From the NCBI GenBank assembly GCA_007644065.1, contig VJWN01000022.1, positions 434,001 through 498,000 of the forward strand: 64,000 bases of DNA, written 5' to 3'. The notes below the pieces were generated by a model. It did not search any database. It was not told where the DNA came from and was given only the letters and a program-made list of their open reading frames with translations. This document shows, piece after piece, positions 52,515-63,800 of the stretch. Each line of letters starts with the position of its first letter. Positions within the stretch are counted from its first letter, which is position 1. The DNA comes from Margaritispora aquatica (taxonomy: Eukaryota > Ascomycota > Leotiomycetes > Helotiales > Discinellaceae). Position numbers and translations under genes: made by a program.

Positions 52515-53261
52515 ATGGACGAAAGCAAAGAGATCACGGTTCTGGTAACTGGATTCGGGGTATGCTGCGTTTGCTTGAAATTTTACCATCAGCACCTAAC
52601 AAAAATATAGGAGTTCCTGAATATCAAGACGAACCCATCTTGGGAGATTGTTTCACGTCTTCCAAGCGACATTGAAGAGCCATCGTTGGGCTGTTCGATT
52701 CGCATCATCACCCAGTCAGTTCCGTTGAGAGCAGGTTACCATTCGCTTCTGACCACTGTCCCTCCATTACTCGAGCAACATAACCCGGATTTCGTAATTC
52801 ACATGGGCCTCGCAGCTGATCGTGATTACTTCGCAATCGAGAAAGGTGCGGAAAGAGATGGATATCATGAGATTCCGGATGAAGATCGGAAGGTGGTGAC
52901 GAGAGCTGAGGCAAAGAAGCTGTGGAGCAAGAGTCCGTCGAGATTGGAATCTATGATTGATATCGAAGAAGTCCTTGAGAGTTGGAAGGTCGGTGCTCAA
53001 CTTGGGGTGCCAAAGGGTAAGAGCAAAGTGAAAGGGAAGGCAACTGGCAAGCAATGGGACTTGAGAACGAGTGACGATGTTGGGAATTATGTGTGTGGGT
53101 TTGTGTACTACGTCACATTAGAGTGGTTTTGGAAGAAGAAGAAGCCAGCTCAAGTGCTATTTTTTCATGTCCCCAACTTGACAGGCACCGAGGAATTTGA
53201 AAGAGGGAGGGAGATTACTGTTACGCTGATCAAAGCTGTCGTGTCTACATCATTTAGGTGA
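52515..53261 (+). CDS. Pyroglutamyl peptidase I-like cysteine peptidase
   Basis: Exons 52515-52559 and 52611-53261 give 231 aa; the 51-nt intron (GTATGC) joins VTGFG to EFLNIKTNPSW, which fits the family's GPFG-NPSW start. This C15 peptidase removes N-terminal pyroglutamate from peptides in the cytosol. Catalytic residues are visible: Glu in HMGLAADRDYFAIEKGAERD, Cys in SDDVGNYVCGFVYY and His in FFHVPNL. A Lys-rich insertion (GVPKGKSKVKGKATGK) lies before the Cys motif. Length is close to the family's 210-230. Confidence 0.88.
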
Positions 53262-54193
53262 ATAAATGTCACTGTTGAATACCGAGGTGTTGTAACAGGA
53301 GTTTTCCTCGTAGAATTTGTCTCGCAATGTACAAGGGGTTAATTCAAGCTATCTCTACTTCAATGTCTGATAGCCCATCTTTTGATGAATTGTCAGTTTA
53401 AAACGTCCATGCTCAGACAGGTAGGCTATCATAAGCCAGGGAATCAAGATGTATATAGAGATGGCCTTTCATTTATATTTTTTATCTTTCATTTCGGGAG
53501 GAGTTTTTGTGACTTCGACTCGCTTATCAACTTCGAAGGAAAACCGAATGTGTTGAACATGCGCAAGCTGGCCCATTCTAAATAGCAACCCGCTCATTTT
53601 TCTCGCAAAAATTGTGAGAATAGTATTGATTTTAAATGTAGGTTATTGTGAGCTACTTGCATCCAGGTGATGTGCGCTCTTGTCAGTCAGATTCAGATCA
53701 CAACTCTAATAATGTTGGAATTCGGGTCTCAGCCAATCATCAGATTTAGGCAGAATGATTTGATATACAGCTCTGAATCTCATCTAACTTGCTCTATATT
53801 TTCTTTTTGCAGGTTTACAATTAATTTTATTTTCCAATAAATAAGTGTTGAGCTTGAATATATTACTGGATTTAAGTGCAACCCCCGACTTTTGGCAGTC
53901 ATATACTTCAGCTGACTGTGACGATTCATACTAAATCCCGAAAATACTAAGCCCATACACGTTCTTATCCACTCTTCGAAATAAGAGCTCCTAATGGCTT
54001 GCTAGATAGTAATGTCATGTAATATCACGTGTGACCCACTAGCCTCGGACTGGACTTGGTGATGAAAGCCAAATCAATTCAGCGACCGCCTTCTCCTCTG
54101 ATCGCCCCCCCATCCGCTCAACACTTTTTTGTATAGCTCTTGACGCCAGTCGCAGATGATCTCTAGATCTGCAACATAGTCAAAAGCATCAGA
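53262..54193. other. Intergenic, no gene seen
   Basis: AT-rich spacer between two genes on the same strand. A short frame at 53382-53585 has no recognisable content. The last 150 bases should contain the Tsc13 promoter. Confidence 0.45.
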
Positions 54194-55250
54194 ATGTCTT
54201 CTCCCGTCACCATTAAGGTGTCCAATCGCTGTATGATCCATTGCGACCCACGCCCCACCATCTCACTAACAAATTCCTGTCAGCTCCCAAGAAGCCAATT
54301 AAGAAGCTCCCATCGAGTATCGAGATCACCAACAAAACCACTGTGCAGGATGTTAAAGACGAGCTGGCAAGGAAGGCTGGAGGCTGGGATCCTAATCGAT
54401 TCGGCCTCTTCGACCCAGAGCAGAAGAAGATCCTGAAGGACAGGAAAGCACTTGTGAGCCAGCACAAGGAGGTGATGGCAGGGAAAGAATTGTTGGTCAA
54501 AGATTTGGGTAAGATGATGTCTGATATACGCCGCGAGCTTCGCTGATCCGCGCAGGACCTCAATTGTCATGGACGACAGTATTCATAATTGAATACTTCG
54601 GGCCTATACTCATCCACCTCACCCTTCCACTTCTCCTCCGCCAATACATATACGCATCTGCGCCGCCGTTGTCAACATCGCAATGGCTATCAATGGCCAT
54701 GATAGTGGTGCATTTCTTGAAGCGCGAATACGAAACCCTCTACGTGCACAAATTCTCTCTGTCAACCATGCCATTTACCAATATATTCAAGAATTCGGCG
54801 CATTACTGGTTAGTATCTGGTCTCAACATCGCATACTGGATTTATGCTCCAACTTCGTATACCGCTTTGTCTGGCCCTACCGTGGATTTGTTGAACATCG
54901 CAGGTGTTGTGTTATATCTATTTGGAGAGATCTCCAACCTCAAGACACATATCATCCTCAGCAACTTGCGATCTCCTGGCGGAACCGAGCGTGGCATTCC
55001 TAAGGGATTCGGGTTCGATCTCGTTACCTGCCCCAACTACCTCTTTGAATTGATCGCATGGACTGGCATGCTACTGGTCACCAAGAGTTCCTCCACGTTA
55101 ATATTCAATGTCATTGCATGGGCACAAATGCACCAATGGGCGATCAAGAAAGAGAAAGCACTGAGGAGCGAGTTCCCAGACAAGTACAAGAAGAAGAAGT
55201 GTGTTCTTGTACCAACACCAAGCGCACTCTCGAAATACTTCATGGGGTAA
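54194..55250 (+). CDS. TSC13: Very-long-chain trans-2-enoyl-CoA reductase
   Basis: Exons 54194-54230, 54284-54508 and 54556-55250 give 318 aa; introns of 53 and 47 nt. It performs the last, NADPH-dependent step of ER fatty acid elongation, needed for ceramide acyl chains. The first 90 residues form the usual ubiquitin-like domain (VSNRSPKKPIKKLPSSIEI, then VQDVKDELARK). Then come GPQLSWTTVFIIEYFGPILI and HFLKREYETLYVHKFS, the family's strongest blocks, followed by hydrophobic spans, HIILSNLRSPGG, CPNYLFELIAWTG and a Lys-rich end (FPDKYKKKKCVLVP). Catalytic Lys/Tyr fall in REYETLYVHKFS-type sequence. It acts in the same cycle as the ELO enzyme at 15123. Confidence 0.96.
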
Positions 55251-56340
55251 ATGATTCAACGACTGGGATGTTATAGGGAGGGTGAGGGATACACACATCT
55301 GGGGTAATAATCACGGAGAACTGGACATATATTGGGTGGCTGTAATGTTGGAAAAGTAGAACGGTGCACGACTCAATGAGAAGGGCTTCAAAATTCTGGA
55401 TTCAGTAAGGATGCACAGGATCTAGCGCAGTCTTGTGTCTATACATGGGCAGGGCATGTCGTGGAGTTTTAAGAAAATCATTGGCTGTGGACAATAAAGG
55501 TTGTGGTGTCGAATATTGCCAGCAGCTAGAGTTAAGGGGGGTTAATGATCAATAAGCTCCAGCCTGGAGGCGAAGGTTTTTTGATCCGTCCTGCTTTCAT
55601 CTTGAGTTTGCAAAGGGATGAATTCTCACTTGATGTTTGTTTTCGTGCCATTTTTTGTTCAGAAGCAAAGTCGGCCTGCTCGGGACCGAAAAGAACACAC
55701 CACGTTCTTACACCAAGATAGATGACAATACCGAAGTCGGTCTTATTTAGCTGTACAACAATTTTTTCGGCTTCTTGTTGTATTTTCTGCATTTTCCCAA
55801 AATTTTCTCCTCGTCTTCACATGTCCTAGCAGACCCATGAATCCTCGGCATACAAGGGTTACCTCACAAACATCCACAATTACCCCAGATATCCACCACC
55901 ATTCAGGTAGCGTATAGGTAGTGTCGCGGCAGTCGACGTCGTACCTGATCACGCTTGCCTTGCTGTCGTACCTTGTCATCTTGTGCGAGGTTCCATTGCA
56001 GAGCATCTTGTCTTAGTTGCAATGTCCTATTGTTGCGGGGAAGCTGGAATGGTAAGGTAGAGAGAGAGAGACTCAGTGTGATGAGACTCGGATATTTGGA
56101 CCTTTCGAGCTTTGGAAGCATGTGGTCTGCCATCTGGGATTGTTTCCTTGCGGGGTAGTGGAGGTTGTTGAGGGATTGCTGTTCATGAACGCGGGGAGGT
56201 TGTAGATGTGAGATGGTATATCAAGGACGCCCTTTTTTCCTGTCTTTCTCGATTTGAGATATCCTCACTTATCTGCCTACCTGCCTACCTACCTACCTAT
56301 CTCCCCTAAAGATATCTAAGAATCACGCCGAGTAGCAAAG
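55251..56340. other. Intergenic 1.1 kb with tandem CTAC repeat
   Basis: No convincing gene; minus-strand frames at 55532-55792, 55743-56006 and 55903-56133 overlap each other without domains. A run of CTAC units (about 56269-56300) lies just upstream of the HsbA-like gene. Confidence 0.45.
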
Positions 56341-57026
56341 ATGCGAGTCACGTCCTTCTTCTCTTTTCTGCTCCTGGCAGTTCCAGTCTCAGTCATCGCG
56401 GACGGCGCATCAATCATCACGGCCCTCCAGACAGTCTCTAATGCTACATTGGCGCTCAACACCACCGTCACTGCGTTCCCTGATGATCCGTTCTTGGATC
56501 TCTTGTAAGTTGAATATTGGCTACTCTGCCATCCCCCACTCCCACTCCCACTCCCACTCCCACTCCACTCCTCCCTCCCCCTCCCATCTTTCCTTCGCCG
56601 TTTACTCTCTCTTTCATCCTATCTAGCCCACGACTAACACCACCAACCCCCACCAGCGCACTCGCCCCTCTCCTCCTCAAAACCCACCACGTCCTCACGA
56701 CCATCAACGACGGGACCGCCGTAGCCCTCGCCTCCGCAAACCTCACGCTCGCCGAAACCCTCAAGGTCGCCACGGTGGTGGTGCAGCTGTCCGCCGTGGT
56801 GCAGAGCACGCTCCGCACCGTCGTGAGCGCCAAGCCGAAATTCGACCGCTTGTTGGTCGTGAGCCCCATTGTGCTGGTCAGTCTGAAGCAGCAGTTGACT
56901 GCTACGGGCGAGTTTGGCGATGCCGTCGTCGCGAAGGTGCCGGCTGCTTTGAAAGGCGTGGCGGTCGGGTTGTTGAGTCCTGTTACGGTGGCTTTTGGGG
57001 GCGCTATTGCGGTTTATGAGGGGTAG
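56341..57026 (+). CDS. HsbA-like secreted cell-wall protein
   Basis: Exons 56341-56504 and 56657-57026, joined over a 152-nt intron, give 177 aa. The signal peptide is MRVTSFFSFLLLAVPVSVIA. The mature protein is helical and Ala/Val/Thr-rich without cysteines, with the start ASIITALQTVSNATLALNTT and later APLLLKTHHVLTTINDGTAV. This resembles the hydrophobic surface-binding / cell-wall galactomannoprotein family (PF12296). Members coat the hyphal surface or bind hydrophobic surfaces, and some recruit cutinases. Glycosylation sites NAT, NTT and NLT are present. The intron is unusually long for this window because it contains a CCCACT repeat. Confidence 0.85.
56535..56566 (+). repeat. (CCCACT)n repeat inside the HsbA-like intron
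   Basis: About five copies of CCCACT in a row within the intron 56505-56656. Such a pyrimidine-rich tract could vary in length among strains without changing the protein. Confidence 0.85.
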
Positions 57027-58973
57027 TGTTGGTGGGTTGGTGGGTGGGTAGATGGAGTGTAGTGAGAGAGGAGGGAGGATGGGACAGGAAAGGAGAGGGT
57101 AAAGGTGAATGATGGTGTTTACTTGACTGGAAATGTTTCTGTTGTGGTACTTTGGTCTATCTAGGTTTTGGACTTGAAATTGCTGCACGGTGCTCATAGT
57201 TTATTGTTGCACTTCGCTAAGTACGCAGCTTATTTCTGGCATATCGGTATCGACTGTGATAGTGGGCTTGGGCTTGAGCTTAAGTTTGAGCATTGCATGC
57301 CACAAAAATAGTTAAACAAATCTCTCTACGCACTGTCTTCATACCTCTAGTACCGTTAAACTTATATGTGCACCTTAGATTTTCCTTCTCTTAACTTGGG
57401 ATCTCTACGTCTTGTTGTCCTTGTTGTGTTCTGTGCATGTGCCTGTGCCTGCTAAGACCTTGCCTGAGTGTGGCTTTGGGCACGTTTTGGTGGGACTTTT
57501 GGTCGTTGGAAATCCCAATCGCCTTCTTCTAGAGATTTGTGCAATGATTTCCATTTCCATCTTTGGCGTGATTCATGAAAATCGGTAGGAATCATTTTTA
57601 ATATTGCTATACTTTGTCACGCCAAATTATCCACGAAAGCGTTGTTGTATTGCTTGTGATTGATCATAGGTTTCTTTTAAGTTTAGGCTCAAGCGAGGAG
57701 TAAGTAATGTCGCCGTTGAGAATATTTTTGGATTGTGTGTGTGGTCTTTGTAGTCCTATTATCTCGTGGTGTGCCTGTTGCCTTGAGAGCTTGATGTGAA
57801 AAGAGCGAGGGGTTCTTGATTCAGTATATGTTGCGATTTCTAAGTCAAGGTATGTAAGTATCTCGTGGTAGACTTCATCCAACTAAGATTACAATCACAT
57901 CAAGGCCAAAGAAATCGTAACTCTCTCTCTCTCTCTTGAAGTGCAAAGTGTGATCATAATAAACAAGGACAAGGACTGAACACTGCCAGTGTGCTTTCTT
58001 GTTCTGGATACGAAGGTGGTTCATTGCGTGTTGTAGCTGTTTATATCACTTGCTTGCTTGCCTAGACAAGAAGTAGAGACACCTGACGTGGGTAATGAGT
58101 ATGTTTACCTCGATCTTTGGGTAGCTAAACATCGACTTAGCTTGAACTGGGATTGTAGATTGGAGCCTCAAAAACCACCCCGTAAGTAGGTATTGCGGTA
58201 GTTTGAGAATTTTCGATGACCAATTGGACGATGTATATATTTTCTTTTGTCTTTGTTGTTGTAGGGGGGAATGGGGCTCTTTGCTCGCTTCACACTGTAA
58301 ACTACCTACCTACCTAGCTCATAACAACCTCGACACATCCAGATGAGTTTTGATGATTTATTGAATTTCCGCATGAACGATGAAACAAGACCAATGGAAC
58401 GGAAGCGTCCTCTTTGGGAATTTCGCCTTCCAACCGCACAGTCAGTCGCAAGTATCTCTACCGAGTTTGAGACAAAGAAGACACACTCTGGAAGGAAGCG
58501 TTTGGATTTGTGGTTTGTTTGTGGCGCATTCGATTCGGCAAGTCATCCTTCCATATATCCACTAAACAGAAAATGAAAAAAAAAGTAAGGAAATAAATAA
58601 TAATAAAATAAAATAATAATGATGATGAGACATAATGAGATCATGTTCGCAATCCTTTGAAATACCAGTTTCTTCACCTCGGTGTTTGGACCCTGAAGAC
58701 GTCGATGTTAAGCATGAACATGAGCATTTCCTTTGGTCTCTTTCTTTCTCCACCACACCACAAAGGAAAAGACAAGCTTCTATTATTCTTCGACGATCGA
58801 CATATTGAAACTCCACAGCACACACTCCTCTCACTCGGCAGCGCTCGCCGGATATGACTCGGATCCGCAAATTGAGGATGAGGATGAGGATGAGTGTGGA
58901 CGGGTAACGTATTCACATGGTACGGTTCAATAGCCGGTCCGTGGTGAAATTGAGCTGAGACATGCAGCGAGAG

Positions 58974-58976
<3 letters not shown>

Positions 58977-59006
<30 letters not shown>

Positions 59007-59018
59007 TGTGTGTGTGTG
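58977..59018 (+). repeat. (AG)n(TG)n compound microsatellite
   Basis: About fourteen AG units run directly into seven TG units. Confidence 0.9.
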
Positions 59019-59324
59019 AGAAGACCTGGCTTAACCTGACCTAGGCTAGGCTAGGAAGAAAATTAAATAGGAGGTAAGAGGGTGAGAGTGAGAGGGATGA
59101 CCTTTGGACATTTCGCTTGATCCAATTTACCTTATTATATTATATGATACCGGATGAACTTGATGAGCTTTGCATAATCACCCTAAGGAGAGACTCAAAG
59201 CTTATATTTACTTGCAACAGGTAACAGACTGCTCTTCTAATTAAGTTCATGTCCAGTTCATGCAGTGCCTGCCCCCTTTTCCCACGTGCTAAGTCTTACG
59301 TCTGTGTGAGTGAGTGAGTGTGTA

Positions 59325-59350
59325 TGTGTGTGTGTGTGTGTGTGTGTGTT
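59325..59350 (+). repeat. (GT)n microsatellite
   Basis: A GT run of about a dozen units after a GAGT-rich lead-in at 59306. Confidence 0.85.
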
Positions 59351-59924
59351 TGTACCTGTACCTCTACCTGTCTGTGCCTGTGCCTGTGCCTGTGCCCCGT
59401 ACCTGACAGACAGACCTGACCTGACACCTCATCTCACTCAGTCTTGTGTGACTTTTGGGGATTTGGAAACGAAAGGCTTCCCCCTGTCCCGTTTCTGGTC
59501 TTGGGTACCTTACCTCCTATGATTCGGATTCGGATTGTCCAGTGAGAGAAGAGAGCCCAAAACATGAGATGAAGGGAACAAACAACAGCCGAGAAACAAA
59601 AAATTCCCAAAGGAGTCAAAACAGATATCTCCCAGGTCAGCATCACCATCTCCATCGAGCAGGTCGTAAAGCTCTCTCCCAACGCCTCGAATGCCGCGAA
59701 TGATGATCCCCCAAAAGCAAGTTTGAAACGTTTGCAACGCTTGTAACGCTTGTTGGGTGTCATGACTGGTTGATTGGGTCCATTGGGTGGAAATAGGATG
59801 CATCAGAGACATTGGCGCAATCATCGAGAGATATTTGCTGGGAGGATGGATTTTCGTGTGGGATATTGTTTGCTGGAGAACCACTGCAGCTGGGACTGCT
59901 GGGACTGCTGGGACGAGAGAGATG

Positions 59925-59951
59925 GGAGACGGGAGACGGGAGACGGGAGAG
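59925..59951 (+). repeat. (GGGAGAC)n tandem repeat
   Basis: Three to four copies of a 7-base unit. A second short tandem (CTGGGA, with CTG interspersed) lies just before, at about 59888-59912. Confidence 0.8.
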
Positions 59952-60453
59952 AAGTGTGATAAGTAGGTAATAATGGGTGTTAAAAGGGAGCGAATTGAGC
60001 AGGGGAAAGTCGGATAATCAGACCAACTTCACATCTGCAGACGGAATGGAGTGGAGGTAGGTAGGAATGGTGCAGATAGATACATACATATATACACGCA
60101 CATTGTTTGTCTGTTCATCTCAGGGGCATTGATGCTATAGTAGTAAATTATATTCAAGCGACTTCAACTTGTAAGGTAGTCAGTCATAAAAATACACAAG
60201 TACACCTCAGACACCAAGTGAATCTTCTCTCTAGATTTTATACAGTATATGCCAGTCCATTTTAACACATTCAAAATAATATCAAGTCCTTTGGTTGTTC
60301 AAATACAGTAGAAGAGAAAGTTAAAAGGCTCCTCCAAACCTCCCCCAAACGCACAGACTGAACTTGACCGCAAACCTCCTTGCAGCTGCGTCTGCATCTG
60401 CTTCTGCTTCTGCTTCTGTTTCTGCCCTCCACCTCACGATTATTTCACCACCA

Positions 60454-60469
60454 CCCCCCCCCCCCCCCC
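60454..60469 (+). repeat. C16 homopolymer
   Basis: Sixteen consecutive C, followed by an A run. Prone to length error in sequencing and to slippage. Confidence 0.9.
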
Positions 60470-60800
60470 AAAAAGTCAGAACACACAGACATTCTCTCCA
60501 ATTGTTCGATAATCGACTTCTCTCGTCACAAACCTTTTTGATTCACTTGGGGATTTCAATACTTCTTTCCCTTCTTCACTCGCTATTCCACCAATATTAA
60601 TTCGGCCATAACGCGTCCCCCCCATACCGCATCATCTCCGACCGCGATCTAAATCTCAACTCACTATACATTCTGCCAGACTCTGTTCCCCATGAATAGC
60701 CTCCCATTCCGATAAAAACGCCCCGTCATCTGAGTACGGTCACTCACTCACTCACTCAAATCCCCGCCAGATATACCTGCCTACACTCGCAGACTACGCC

Positions 60801-63800
60801 ATGCCCTGGCAGCCCCTCCCACGGATCGTCTTCGCCGTCGCAACCTACCCCTTCGCAGCACAAGGTACTGCAGATCTCCCCCTCGAGCTAGGCGATGAAT
60901 TGTACATAATTGAACAAGGTGGTGTCAATGGCGACTGGTTTCGCGGATACTTGGTTGCGCCGCCGAGTCTGCTGGCTGGGTTGACGAGTGTGAAGGGCCA
61001 GACGTTAGAGGCGAGAGTTTTCTCGGGCATATTTCCCAGGAGTTGCGTGGAAGTGAGAGAAATCCTGGGTGAGGACGACGACGAAGAGGATGGAGAGTTC
61101 ACAGAGAACGGTACAGATGTCAATGGGCACAGTCGGCAGAGCAGTCTGGATTCCGTGGGCACGCCGCTCAGCAGTCCCAGTGCTACACCGAGGGGTCTGG
61201 CTGTGAAGAAGCCACAGTCGACAAAACATAGTCCCTCCTCGAGTAAGAGTAAGGCGAAGAAGAAGCGTCTTACCAATGGAGCGTCGAGTTCTCTGGCTGT
61301 TATGGCGCCGCGAGACCCTAACAAGCCAAAGCCACAAGCACCTGTGCCTATGCTGAAGATCGGAGACGAGACACCCACCTCTGCATCGGAGCCATTGGTC
61401 GATGAGATTGCTTCCTGTCTGCGAGAATGGCATTCTACGAATCTGCATGGATTTCTCCTGAACAGGCAATACTCAATGCTGGAGAATATGAATACGCTGG
61501 TCAACACGCTCGATTTATCACGAAGGCAATTCCTACATAATGTATTGACGCAACATGAACTAATCGCATTGAGGGAGAAGACAGTATGGGATCTGGTCAG
61601 AGGAAACAAGGTATTCAATGGCGAAATAATTGTACGCGATCCTGCACAGCGGGGTCGAGTGCTCACAGGCGATGATTCCGCAGTTGAAATCACAACGTTG
61701 CAGTCTATGATGAGCTTGCTGGACGAACGACCTATACTTACTGCGAACGAGAACCTCACTTTACACCATCTGCTAGTCGATGTCAAAGCCTTCGTGGGTG
61801 CTGGAGCTGAATCGACAACACTAGTATTTTTCTTAGCTTCGAAATCGCCTGGACAAGCTGCGGTTGCTATCAGCGAGAATTACATCGTAGAGGTTCCTCC
61901 AACTGGTGCTCTGAGTAGTATTGGGAAGTCGGCACATTTGCGCACTCTGTTTACGGACCTTGCTTCTGCTGATATTGGGGATCTGCCGTCCTCAGACAGT
62001 GAACTCTTCTTGATTGTCAAAGTTCGAACTACGCAGCAGGTGCTAGGAGGAAAACCAAACTCTCGCGCCGGATCGAGAGATGGCGGATCCCCAGTTGCAA
62101 AGACGGCGGAGAAGACACAGTCAACAAATGGGAGCAAATCTGGACGAAGAAGTTTGATGTGGGGTCAGAAGGCACAGCGGTCATATTCGAAAAATTCTCC
62201 AATTACCTCGAAACTCACATCTCTGTCGGAACAAGGTGATGTTGGTGTCAACAATGATTTCGAGGGACCACCAAACACAGCAGACTCGAGAGGTCCAGCT
62301 GCACTTGAGAGGAAGTCAACGACAGTGAGCCGGATCGTGAACAAGACTGTCGGCATTGGAGCTATCAAAGTGAACTCGGTGATGAAACAAGAGGAGGAGG
62401 TTGAACAGGTCATGACTATCTGGGCGCCTGCAACTGGTTTCATTCACGAAAGTCAGGATCAGGACGACTGGGAAGAGGTTATCAAGGATCTCATGCCAAG
62501 CAAGTCGGACTACTTCGCTAAATCCAAGCGAGCAGAACGTCTCCAAGTACATCTCCGGTCATTCAACAACCCTGATGCAGATGTCCTGATCAAGTCGACT
62601 CCTACCCTTCTTTCTGGCATAACCAAGACTTGCAAGGCAGGATTTTCTGGAGCCCCCACAAAACCTAGGTCGGATATCTATGTCACCATCGACGAAGCTT
62701 TCCTTCCCAGGCATGCTTTACTGTCACGTTCAGTTGGCTCAGCTACTCCTCTTTCAAACCAGGTTGTGGGCGCCAATCTTCAAATTACTCTGGAAGTCCG
62801 GAAAACCAGCGGAGAACGACTTGAAAACTGCATCTGTGCCTCCTCAAATGCTGATGCAACATCTTCCTGGGAATCTACTGCTACAGAGCGAGGCGACGCA
62901 TGGAACCAGACTCTTAAACTTTCTATCCCACCTACAGATGTCGCGAATTGCCACCTCTCCATTACACTTGCTGATGTTCCCAATCAAGCTTTCGCTATCT
63001 GTCATTTACCATTATGGGATCAGCAAGCTTTCATGCGAGATGGCCATCACTCGTTGCTTTTGTACCGATATGATGAGACGACGAACACCGCTAAAGGGAG
63101 AGGCGAAGGAAGAACTGGCTACCTAGGCTTGCCATGGAATGCTAGGGGAAAGGATGATGTGAGCAAAGATGAAGCTGTCACAGGACCTATCGCCACTCTG
63201 CGAGTTCAGACATATTTGTGCAGTACTCGTTTCTCGCAAGATAAGGTTTTGTTAGGCTTACTGAACTGGAAGCAACAGCCACCAGGCGACGTCCCAGAAT
63301 TGCTAAAACGTCTTGTTTTTGTTCCAGAGATCGAGGTTGTGAAGCTACTAAATGATGTGTTCGATGCCATCTTCAGCATTCTTGTTGAGCACTCGGGTCA
63401 AGATGAGTATGAAGATTTGGTTTTTAGTGCCTTGGTGACTGTGCTCGGGATTGTGCATGATCGACGATTCAACCTTGGACCTTTGGTTGATCAGTATGCC
63501 GAAAACAAATTCAATTATCCTTTCGCCACACCTTGTCTGGTACGATCTTTCACCCGGCTGTTGTCCAATCCTTCGGATCCAGAAACATCGAGAAAACTCC
63601 GAGCAACATTCAAAGTTGTAAAACACATTCTGAAGTTTATCACTCATGCTCGAGGTCAACAGAAGGCAAAAGAGGCTGGTATTGGTATCACAAGCACATC
63701 GCCAGGCTTTACCAGACACCTCCGAAGCATCTTTAAAGCTCTCGATGCATTGATGCGAAACACTGCCCCCATCCTCGTCGGAAGTCAGACCCTGGCTGTC

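Larger units (their letters stand above)
57027..60800. other. Long microsatellite-rich upstream region of the DOCK gene
   Basis: 3.8 kb without a convincing gene. It contains many simple repeats: CT near 57923, GA and GT at 58977-59018, GT at 59325-59350, CCTGTG at about 59376-59397, CTGGGA and GGGAGAC runs at 59888-59950, CTTCTG near 60395-60410, a C16 run at 60454-60469 and CACT at 60743-60758. Such density fits a long 5' UTR or regulatory region. Short frames across it are repeat-driven. Confidence 0.55.

Noticed and set aside
60845..61786. 313-codon minus-strand open frame
   Set aside because: It is antisense to the SH3 part and linker of the DOCK gene, has no domain, and arises from that gene's codon pattern.
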